A DNA stretch of 23,938 nucleotides from JBGPJM01 sp041485385 (lineage in GTDB: Bacteria; Planctomycetota; Phycisphaerae; Phycisphaerales; UBA1924), in contig JBGPJM010000054.1 of NCBI GenBank assembly GCA_041485385.1, forward strand, positions 1 to 23,938, written 5' to 3'. Made by a program: the position numbers and the translations under genes. A model generated the notes under the pieces. That model searched no databases. It was not told where the DNA came from and was given only the letters and a program-made list of their open reading frames with translations. Of the stretch, positions 14,908-20,954 are shown in pieces. Position 1 is the stretch's first letter; each line of letters starts with the position of its first letter.

Positions 14908-14940
14908 ACGGCCCCTTGTCCCTCGCGGACATGGGGCCGT
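14908..14940 (+). other. 14-bp stem-loop in the divergent gap
   Basis: ACGGCCCCTTGTCC (14908-14921) pairs with GGACATGGGGCCGT (14927-14940) with one mismatch and a 5-nt loop. It is followed by TTTC only, so as a terminator it is weak. No gene on the plus strand lies upstream within 2 kb that it could terminate. Confidence 0.6.
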
Positions 14941-14990
14941 TTCATGCGCCCCCCTCCCACCCCTGCCCACCGGCCGGTTCGCCTTCTCGC

Positions 14991-14996
14991 TACGCT
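14991..14996 (+). promoter_or_regulatory. Candidate -10 element of the thioesterase gene, leaderless spacing
   Basis: TACGCT is followed by exactly 6 nt and then the ATG at 15003. Transcription would begin at or next to the start codon. No -35 match and no Shine-Dalgarno sequence are seen. Confidence 0.45.
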
Positions 14997-15002
14997 TGGC
15001 GC

Positions 15003-15449
15003 ATGCCCGAGCCCCGCCCCGTCCCCATCGAACCGGCCGATGCCGGCGCACGACGCCTGGCTCTCCGCGTGGTCACGCTGCCAAGGGACACCAACCAGTA
15101 CGGCACGATCTTCGGCGGCGTGATCCTGAGCTACATCGACCAGGCGGGCTTCGTCGAATCCCGGCGCCACGGTGTGCACCGGTGGGTCACCGTCGCGATC
15201 GACCGTGTGGAGTTCAAGAAACCGGTTCACCTGGGCGACGTCGTGTGCTTCTACGCAACGACGCTCCGGACCGGCACATCCAGCGTGACCGTCCGCGTCG
15301 AGGTCGAGGCCGAGCGCTACCTCACCGGCCAGACGGTCCCGGTGACCGGGGCTGTGTTGACGCTGGTCTCCGTCGACGCCGCGGGAAAGCCGATCCCGTT
15401 CAGTTCCCCGCCAACCGCCTCGGCCACGACCGTCCTTCCGCCTGATTGA
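15003..15449 (+). CDS. Hotdog-fold acyl-CoA thioesterase (YciA-like)
   Basis: The 148-residue protein has the signature of the YciA/ACOT family: DTNQYGTIFGGVILSYIDQAG (29-49), with Asn31 and Asp46 at the expected active-site positions, then the core strand HRWVTVAIDRVEFKKPVHLGD. These enzymes hydrolyse acyl-CoA to free fatty acid and CoA in the cytoplasm. ATG 15003 is chosen because the family starts shortly before this motif and a -10-like TACGCT lies 6 nt upstream; the upstream extension of the frame is low-complexity Pro. Substrate chain length cannot be read from the sequence. Confidence 0.88.
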   Translation: MPEPRPVPIEPADAGARRLALRVVTLPRDTNQYGTIFGGVILSYIDQAGFVESRRHGVHRWVTVAIDRVEFKKPVHLGDVVCFYATTLRTGTSSVTVRVEVEAERYLTGQTVPVTGAVLTLVSVDAAGKPIPFSSPPTASATTVLPPD

Positions 15450-15493
15450 GCGAATTCTCCGGCGTTCCGACGGCGTGTGCGCGCCGCAGCCGC

Positions 15494-15499
15494 TACCGT
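15494..15499 (+). promoter_or_regulatory. Candidate -10 element of the second STAS gene, leaderless spacing
   Basis: TACCGT is followed by 6 nt and the ATG at 15506. Another ATG at 15500 directly abuts the hexamer and would lie upstream of the predicted start of transcription. Confidence 0.4.
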
Positions 15500-15505
15500 A
15501 TGACC

Positions 15506-15856
15506 ATGACCGAATCCGCGTTCGTCAGGCTCGAGCCGTCGGAGTGGGGCGTCGTCGCGGACGTGGTCTGCGAGAGGGTGGGCGGGCGAGAGGCGCCGAT
15601 CGTGCAGCAGGAGTTGCTGGCGGCGGCCGAAGGGAACCGCTGGCGGATCGTCGTGGACCTGTCGCTGGTGACGCTCCTGAGCTCGATGGGGCTGGGCGGG
15701 CTGGTGACGCTGAACCGCCGGTGCCGGGAGCGGAGCGGGGCGATGGCGGTATGTGGACTGGGGACGGAACTGCTGGCGCTGCTGAAGCTGACGCACCTTG
15801 ACCGGGTGCTCACCGTCGCGCCGGACCGGGCGGGGGCGATCAAGGCCATCACGTGA
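15506..15856 (+). CDS. Second STAS-domain protein (anti-anti-sigma type)
   Basis: The 116-residue protein is a single STAS domain. The phospho-loop LLSSMGLGGLV (57-67) includes Ser59 and Ser60 as candidate phosphorylation sites. It differs clearly from the STAS protein at 8651 and has no kinase gene beside it. Start choice is uncertain: a frame opens at TTG 15446, overlapping the thioesterase stop, and ATGs lie at 15500 and 15506. The latter fits both the family length and a -10-like hexamer 6 nt upstream. The stop overlaps the GTG start of purN as GTGA, which links a signalling protein to a purine gene by translation; this may be simple compaction rather than function. Confidence 0.82.
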   Translation: MTESAFVRLEPSEWGVVADVVCERVGGREAPIVQQELLAAAEGNRWRIVVDLSLVTLLSSMGLGGLVTLNRRCRERSGAMAVCGLGTELLALLKLTHLDRVLTVAPDRAGAIKAIT

Positions 15857-16539
15857 GCAGCGCGACGGACCATCGAGGCGCGGGGCGTCCGGCCGGGCTG
15901 GCGATCATGCTTTCGGGCTCGGGCCGGACGCTCGTGAACCTGGCCGAGCGGATCCGGGGCGGCGGGCTCGCGGCGAAGATCGAGCTGGTGATCGCCTCGC
16001 GCGAATGCCTCGGGGTCGAACGGTCCCGCGCGCTGGGGTTGCCGACGACCGTTCTCCCCGGCGATATCCCGGCGGGAACGCTCGAGCAACTCTGCCGCGA
16101 TCACGGCGTGGCGTGGGTGGCGCTGGCGGGGTATCTTCGGCTGGTGAACATCCCGCGGGCGCTGCTGGGGCGCGTCGTGAACATCCACCCCGCGCTGTTG
16201 CCGTCCTTCGGCGGGCCGGGTTTGTACGGGCACAGGGTGCACGAGGCGGTGCTGGCCGCGGGGTGCAAGGTCTCGGGATGCACGGTCCACCTGTGCGACG
16301 AGGTGTACGACCGGGGGCCGATCGTGCTGCAGAAGACCTGCCCGGTGCTCGAGGATGACGATGCGGACTCGCTGGCGGCGCGGGTGTTCGAGCTTGAGAA
16401 GGCGGCGTATCCCGAAGCCCTGGAACTGCTGATCTCGGGCCGGGTCAATGTGGAAGGGGGACGGGCGAGGATCCTCCCGGCCCAGACGGCCGAACCGCGG
16501 CGGCCCGCGGCGCGCCCGCACAGCCAGGCGGCGGAGTGA
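15853..16539 (+). CDS. purN: Phosphoribosylglycinamide formyltransferase (GAR transformylase)
   Basis: The enzyme transfers a formyl group from 10-formyl-THF to GAR, the third step of purine synthesis. The 228-residue sequence has SGSGRTLVNL (21-30) for phosphate binding, then the catalytic set Asn110 and His112 in VVNIHPALLPSF and Asp149 in CDEVYDRGPIVLQ. GLYGHRVH follows as in E. coli PurN (GLHTHRQA). The C-terminal 25 residues are an Arg/Pro/Ala-rich extension. The start is GTG 15853, overlapping the STAS stop, and the stop overlaps the GTG start of the metalloprotease, so all three are probably translated from one mRNA. No other purine gene is in the window. Confidence 0.93.
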   Translation: MSSATDHRGAGRPAGLAIMLSGSGRTLVNLAERIRGGGLAAKIELVIASRECLGVERSRALGLPTTVLPGDIPAGTLEQLCRDHGVAWVALAGYLRLVNIPRALLGRVVNIHPALLPSFGGPGLYGHRVHEAVLAAGCKVSGCTVHLCDEVYDRGPIVLQKTCPVLEDDDADSLAARVFELEKAAYPEALELLISGRVNVEGGRARILPAQTAEPRRPAARPHSQAAE

Positions 16540-18119
16540 GAATCGCGATGGGCTCTACCAGGCTCCCAACCCGCATTTCCGCGCAATGGTTCGCCGCATT
16601 CGCTGTCGGTGCGATGGCCTGGGCCGGCGCGACCACGGCGGCGCAGCCCGACCCGGGGAACCAGCCGCCGGAGCAGCGGGGCGCACCGCGGCACGACGCC
16701 TCAGAATCGGAGAAGGACGCGCTCGTCAAGCAGTCCGAGGAGGCGTTCGACAAGGGCGACTACGCCGCGGCGGAGCGGATCCTTCGGCGTCTGATCGAGG
16801 TCGACGCCGACAACTTCGTGCCCTGGTACAACCTGGCCTGCGCGCTGTGCCTGCAGGGGCGGACCAAGGAAGCGGGGCCGATGCTCGAGAAGGCGATCGA
16901 GCTGGGCTTCACCGACCTGCGCCAGCTTCAGACCGACCCGAACCTGGCCAGCCTGCGCCGCACGGACAACTACAAGAAGCTGGTGGCGAACTGGGGCGAG
17001 ATCCTCGGCGCCAATATCGAGACGCACCTGGAGCGCATCAAGAAGCTCTACGGCCCGCGCTACACCTACGAGAAGGACGAGAAGCTCCGCCTGGCGTACG
17101 CATCGGCGTTCAGCGCCGAGTCGTTCGCGCAGGCGAAGACGGAGATCGCCCGCCTGGCGGCGTGGTGGGACAACTGCGTGGCGCCGCGGCGGGAGGCCGC
17201 TCCCCAGCCTCCCGACGGCACGCCCGCTTCCCCAGCTCCGCCCCCCGCCACGTGGGTGCTTGTCGTGCTGCCGACGCAGGCCGACTACGCCCAGTGGGCG
17301 ATCCCCCGCTACGGCGAGGCGTGGATCCGCATCCCCGGCACCTATTCGCACGACGAAAAGACGCTGCGGGCCATGGACCTGGGCTCGACCATGCGCCACG
17401 AGTTCTGGCACGTGCTGCACTGGCGGCACATGGACGCCCTCGGGCAGCGCCACCAGATCTGGGTCATGGAGGGGCTCTGCAGCCTGGTCGAGGATGTCGA
17501 CACCGGCAAGGGAGACGAGTTCCGGCCGATCAACTCGTGGCGGACGAACATGGCCGGGCGCCTGGCCCGGGCGGGGAAGCTCACGCCGTGGGAGCAGCTC
17601 TTCAAGCTCGACCAGAAGAAGTTCATCGGCCCCAAGCCCCTGTCGTACTACGCCCAGGCGCGGGCGGTCTTCCAGTTCCTCTTCGAGCAGGGGAAGCTGC
17701 GCGACTGGTACGGGGCGTACATCGCCCACTTCGACGAGGATAACACCGGCACCAAGGCGATGGAGGTCGTCTTCCGCAAGCCCGTGAAGGAGATCGAGAA
17801 GGACTACCGCGCGTGGCTCCGGGCCGTGCCGGAGGTGGCCGAGTCATTCCGGCCGGGGAGCGCGGTCTTCCCGTTTGACGTGGACAACGGCGGGGGCGAC
17901 GGCGTGATTGTCACGTCGATCATCTCGGGCACGAAGGCCAGGGCCGGAGGGCTGCGCGCCCGCGATGTCATCACGGCCATCAACGGCCAGCCGGTCCGGG
18001 AACTCTTTGAGCTGGTTCGGGTTCTGGGCGAGATGCGCCCCGGTATGGAGGTCGAGGTGGCCTACCGGCGCGGCAAGACGACCGGGACCGCCAAGGTGAC
18101 GCTCGTCGAGGCTGAATAG
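16536..18119 (+). CDS. Exported TPR / HExxH metalloprotease (gluzincin) / PDZ protein
   Basis: This 527-residue protein has an N-terminal signal peptide (about 10-36), TPR-like helices (about 60-125: AFDKGDYAAAERILRRL, then WYNLACALCLQGRTKEAGPML), a middle metallopeptidase domain and a C-terminal PDZ domain (about 450-525). The zinc motif is HEFWH (His288, Glu289, His292), and Glu312 in WVMEGLCSLVE is the likely third ligand, spaced as in gluzincins and peptidase MA-like families. It is probably a periplasmic or cell-surface protease, with TPR and PDZ units for substrate or partner choice. The start is GTG 16536, overlapping the purN stop (GTGA); ATG 16548 has a GGAG about 11 nt upstream and is an alternative. 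Target unknown. Confidence 0.82.
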   Translation: MRIAMGSTRLPTRISAQWFAAFAVGAMAWAGATTAAQPDPGNQPPEQRGAPRHDASESEKDALVKQSEEAFDKGDYAAAERILRRLIEVDADNFVPWYNLACALCLQGRTKEAGPMLEKAIELGFTDLRQLQTDPNLASLRRTDNYKKLVANWGEILGANIETHLERIKKLYGPRYTYEKDEKLRLAYASAFSAESFAQAKTEIARLAAWWDNCVAPRREAAPQPPDGTPASPAPPPATWVLVVLPTQADYAQWAIPRYGEAWIRIPGTYSHDEKTLRAMDLGSTMRHEFWHVLHWRHMDALGQRHQIWVMEGLCSLVEDVDTGKGDEFRPINSWRTNMAGRLARAGKLTPWEQLFKLDQKKFIGPKPLSYYAQARAVFQFLFEQGKLRDWYGAYIAHFDEDNTGTKAMEVVFRKPVKEIEKDYRAWLRAVPEVAESFRPGSAVFPFDVDNGGGDGVIVTSIISGTKARAGGLRARDVITAINGQPVRELFELVRVLGEMRPGMEVEVAYRRGKTTGTAKVTLVEAE

Positions 18120-18145
18120 CCGACGGGGTCGATCGCCTCAAGCCG

Positions 18146-18151
18146 TAACAT
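18146..18151 (+). promoter_or_regulatory. Weak -10 candidate for the secreted-protein gene
   Basis: TAACAT lies 27 nt after the metalloprotease stop and 56 nt before the ATG at 18208. The -35 region is not convincing. Confidence 0.25.
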
Positions 18152-18170
18152 GGGGCGCCGTCGTCCGTAC

Positions 18171-18194
18171 AAGGCATGGTCAGCACCATCCCTT
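18171..18194 (+). promoter_or_regulatory. Leader hairpin before the secreted-protein gene
   Basis: AAGGCATGGT pairs with ACCATCCCTT (one C-C mismatch) across a 4-nt loop. It ends just before the GGAG ribosome-binding site of the gene at 18208. Confidence 0.5.
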
Positions 18195-18207
18195 GCGGAG
18201 CACCAAG

Positions 18208-19269
18208 ATGAGAATCGCCCGACTCACGCTCGCCGCCGGTTTCGCCTCCTCGATGGCTGTCGCCGTTCTGGTCTCCGTCGCCGCGGCGGGGCCGCTGGAC
18301 AAGTCGGTCGTCGCGGCCGACGCCCAGTGGGTCGTACATTTCGACGCCGAGGCGGCGCGGAACTCCACCATCGGCCGCTACGTGCTGGAGAACCCCGGGC
18401 GGTTCCACTTTGCCGCCCACATGGCCGAGGCCCGCCTCGAGCTGGGCTTCGATCCGATCACGGAGTTCAAGGACACGACGGCGTACGGAGTGGCGCCGGG
18501 AAACGACGGGACCGTGATCGTGGTCAGCTCGACCGGCGCGATCGACGGGCTGATCAAGAGGCTCAAGGAGAACGCCGCAGCGGGCAAGGACGACCACGGC
18601 CCCAAGGAGTTCCACGAACTGAAGCTCGGCGACTCCAACATCTACTCCTGGCGCGAGCATGGTTCGACGTCGTTCGCCTACGTCGCGACGCCGCCGCGCG
18701 GCAAGGCCGACGACCGCATCGTGCTCATCTCCAACAGTCAGGCCTCCCTTCAGACGGCCATCAACGTGCTGGGCGGCACGGCGCGGAGCCTGGCCTCGGC
18801 CGAGCAGGGAGGCGGGGAGGGCGTGCTGAAACTCGCGCCCAGGCCGGGCTCGATCCTCTACGGGGCGGCGACGGGCGTCTCGTCGTGGATCGCCGACGCG
18901 GCCGCCAGCGAGGTCCTCCAGAAGGCCGACTCCTTGACGGTGGACATGGGCGAATCCGGGGGCAAGCTATACGCGGACGTGGACCTGGCGGCCAAGACCG
19001 ACGAGGATGCGACCAATATCGCCAAGGTGCTCCAGGGCGTTCTGGCGATGGGACAGATCGTTGCGCCCAAGAAGCCCGAGTTCGCCCGCGCGGCGGAGCT
19101 GGCCTCCGCCGTCAGGTTCGGTTCCGACGGGAAGAAGATCACCATTCGGTTCAGCTACGAGTCCGCGAGGATGCTGGACTTCGTGAAGGAAGCCGCGGAC
19201 GCGAGCGACAAGAAGCACTCGCCCGATCCTATCAAGAGGAATGACGAGCACGAGAAGCCGAAGAAGTGA
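18208..19269 (+). CDS. Secreted or periplasmic protein of unknown function
   Basis: The 353-residue protein starts with a signal peptide (MRIARLTLAAG..., cleavage probably after about residue 27, VAAAG). The mature part opens with ADAQWVVHFDAEAARNSTIGRYV, a pattern I associate with a group of uncharacterised exported planctomycete proteins; that link is from memory and not checked. The rest alternates strands and helices, with a charged Lys-rich tail (DPIKRNDEHEKPKK). No catalytic motif, metal site or membrane anchor is seen. ATG 18208 has a GGAG site at 8 nt; a TTG five codons earlier is rejected. The ECF sigma gene follows after 48 nt with no promoter between them, so the two may be co-transcribed. 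Confidence 0.75.
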   Translation: MRIARLTLAAGFASSMAVAVLVSVAAAGPLDKSVVAADAQWVVHFDAEAARNSTIGRYVLENPGRFHFAAHMAEARLELGFDPITEFKDTTAYGVAPGNDGTVIVVSSTGAIDGLIKRLKENAAAGKDDHGPKEFHELKLGDSNIYSWREHGSTSFAYVATPPRGKADDRIVLISNSQASLQTAINVLGGTARSLASAEQGGGEGVLKLAPRPGSILYGAATGVSSWIADAAASEVLQKADSLTVDMGESGGKLYADVDLAAKTDEDATNIAKVLQGVLAMGQIVAPKKPEFARAAELASAVRFGSDGKKITIRFSYESARMLDFVKEAADASDKKHSPDPIKRNDEHEKPKK

Positions 19270-19317
19270 TCGTCGCAGCATCTCAGGAGACCCGAGCGCC
19301 GACGCGCACACCGCACG

Positions 19318-20001
19318 ATGAGCCAGACACAGGGCCAGTTCCAGACCCGCACGCCGGAAGACCTTGCCTGCGACGCACAGGCAGGGTCGATGCCCTGCTT
19401 CGTCGAGCTGGTGACCCTCTTCGAGGCCAGGGTGTTCAGCTTCGTGCTGCGCCGCGTCGGCTCAGCGACCGACGCCGAGGATCTGACCCAGGAGACCTTC
19501 GTCCGGGCGTTCAGGAACCTCGGCCGGTACCGGCGTCAGTGGCGGTTCTCGACATGGCTGTTCACGATCGCGACACGCCTGGCGACGGACCACCTGCGCC
19601 GAACGGCGCGAGAGAAGGTCGCCCGGGCCGCGCACCGGCACGAGCCGTCGGTTGGCGCCCCGGGACGCGATCCGACGATGGCCGTCGTGGACAAGGAGCA
19701 CGGCCAGGTGCTGTGGACGCTGGCCGGGCAGGTGCTCAGCGCCGACCAGCAGGCGGCCCTGTGGCTGCGTTACGCGGAGGACCTGGGTGTCAAGGACATC
19801 GCGGCCGTGCTGGGCAAGAGCCGCGTCGCCGTGCGTGTGATGCTCACCAGGGCCCGCGCAACGCTCGCCCAGCACGCGATGCCCCCTGCGGACAAGCCGT
19901 CCGTCACTCCGAGCGATGAACAAATGGGTGCGGAGCCGCATACCGCGCCGGTCGTCGCCCGCCGCTCAACGCGGACGGCCCAGATGGTGGGAGGAACCTG
20001 A
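19318..20001 (+). CDS. ECF-family RNA polymerase sigma factor
   Basis: The 227-residue protein has sigma region 2 (about 28-95) with DAEDLTQETFVRAFRNLGRY, including the core-binding and -10-melting helices, and region 4 (about 139-183) with LSADQQAALWLRYAEDLGVKDIAAVLGKSRVAVRVMLTRAR, a helix-turn-helix for the -35. A linker without region 3 separates them, as in ECF sigmas. About 40 residues of low-complexity C-terminal extension follow, which is longer than usual. It is followed after 1 nt by the gene for a single-pass membrane protein, the usual place of an anti-sigma factor. ATG 19318 has no clear Shine-Dalgarno sequence. ECF subgroup cannot be assigned by eye. Confidence 0.92.
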   Translation: MSQTQGQFQTRTPEDLACDAQAGSMPCFVELVTLFEARVFSFVLRRVGSATDAEDLTQETFVRAFRNLGRYRRQWRFSTWLFTIATRLATDHLRRTAREKVARAAHRHEPSVGAPGRDPTMAVVDKEHGQVLWTLAGQVLSADQQAALWLRYAEDLGVKDIAAVLGKSRVAVRVMLTRARATLAQHAMPPADKPSVTPSDEQMGAEPHTAPVVARRSTRTAQMVGGT

Positions 20002-20002
20002 A

Positions 20003-20554
20003 ATGCGAAAGTTGCTGACCGAATGGATCCTCTCGCGTTGGATTGATGATGGGCGCCCGCTCCCTCGCCGGTTCGCCGGACGCGGGCTCGATACGACGAG
20101 CCTGCGCCACCAGGCGGGCAGGCTGGCCGAGGTCGACCGCGCACTCTCGAGCGCCGCGCGCGTACAGGCCGACCAGCCATCACCGTTCCTCCGAGGTCGG
20201 ATCCTCGCCTCACTGGACACCCGCTCCGAGGCGCACCGGCCGCCGCTCCAGCGGACCTGGGCCCACGTGGTGCTCTCCGTCGCGTGCGTGGGACTGCTGG
20301 TGGGCGGGGTCGTGCTGCTCAAGATCGAGTCGCCGCCTCCGCTCGGACCGACCCCGGGCAACAGCAGCGGCGCGCCGCTGACCCTGCCCCGGGCCTGGTT
20401 GGTCGACGACCTCCGCCGGTTCCAGGACCAGATCGTGCGCCGGTCGGTGGATGAGCGGCTGCGCCAGGAGGCGCAGAACCTCGTGACCGACTCGCAACGC
20501 GCGGCCAACGTCGTCCTAGCGCGGTTCCCCTTCAGCGCCGGCGACTCGCGGTAG
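20003..20554 (+). CDS. Single-pass membrane protein, possible anti-sigma factor
   Basis: The 183-residue protein has a cytoplasmic N-terminal part of about 90 residues, one TM segment (about 93-113, WAHVVLSVACVGLLVGGVVLLK) and a periplasmic helical tail. It starts 1 nt after the ECF sigma stop with a GGGAGG site 8 nt before ATG 20003, so the two are translationally linked. By position and topology it could hold the sigma factor at the membrane. The zinc anti-sigma motif (HxxxCxxC) is absent: LRHQAGRLAEV has a His but no cysteines follow. No sequence family is recognised, so the anti-sigma role is an inference from context only. Confidence 0.7.
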   Translation: MRKLLTEWILSRWIDDGRPLPRRFAGRGLDTTSLRHQAGRLAEVDRALSSAARVQADQPSPFLRGRILASLDTRSEAHRPPLQRTWAHVVLSVACVGLLVGGVVLLKIESPPPLGPTPGNSSGAPLTLPRAWLVDDLRRFQDQIVRRSVDERLRQEAQNLVTDSQRAANVVLARFPFSAGDSR

Positions 20555-20618
20555 CGCCGTCGTCCGTCGCGACGGACCCGCGATTGTCCCCGCAGGCCCG
20601 GCCCCCCAACGATCGTCA

Positions 20619-20930
20619 ATGCCTGTCGAGACCCTCCGCATCGCGGCGATCGTTTACGGGATCGCCAGCGCCATCACGTTCGTCGTCTACGGGCTCGACA
20701 AGCTCCTGGCGGTGCGCTACGGCGGGGGCGAAGGCGGCCGGCGGGGGTTCCGGGTCGCCGAGCAGACCCTCCATCTGTTCGAGCTGCTGGGCGGCTGGCC
20801 CGGGGCTCTTGTGGCACAGCAGGTCCTCCGGCACAAGCGCGCCAAGCGCAGCTTCATGATCTGCTTCTGGTCGATCGTCGCCGCCCACGGCGTCGGCTGG
20901 GTGATCGCGGCCATCGTCTGGCTGAGGTGA
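20619..20930 (+). CDS. DUF1294 small membrane protein
   Basis: The 103-residue protein matches the DUF1294 pattern: YGLDKLLAVRYGG near the first TM segment, RVAEQTLHLFELLGGWPGALVAQQ, then LRHKRAKRSFMICFW leading into the last TM segment. Two or three membrane helices are predicted (about 8-25, 52-70 and 80-100). Family members are inner-membrane proteins of unknown function, sometimes fused to cold-shock or nuclease-like domains; this one stands alone. It lies 64 nt after the membrane-protein gene and converges on the Wzz-like gene with 24 bp between them and no terminator visible. Confidence 0.85.
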   Translation: MPVETLRIAAIVYGIASAITFVVYGLDKLLAVRYGGGEGGRRGFRVAEQTLHLFELLGGWPGALVAQQVLRHKRAKRSFMICFWSIVAAHGVGWVIAAIVWLR

Positions 20931-20954
20931 TCATGCCCGGCTCGGTCTCCGTAA

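Larger units (their letters stand above)
14711..15002. other. 292-bp divergent gap between the DinB-like and thioesterase genes
   Basis: No gene is seen. The gap contains a long stem-loop (14908-14940) and, at its right end, the -10-like element of the thioesterase gene. No clear minus-strand promoter was found. Confidence 0.5.
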
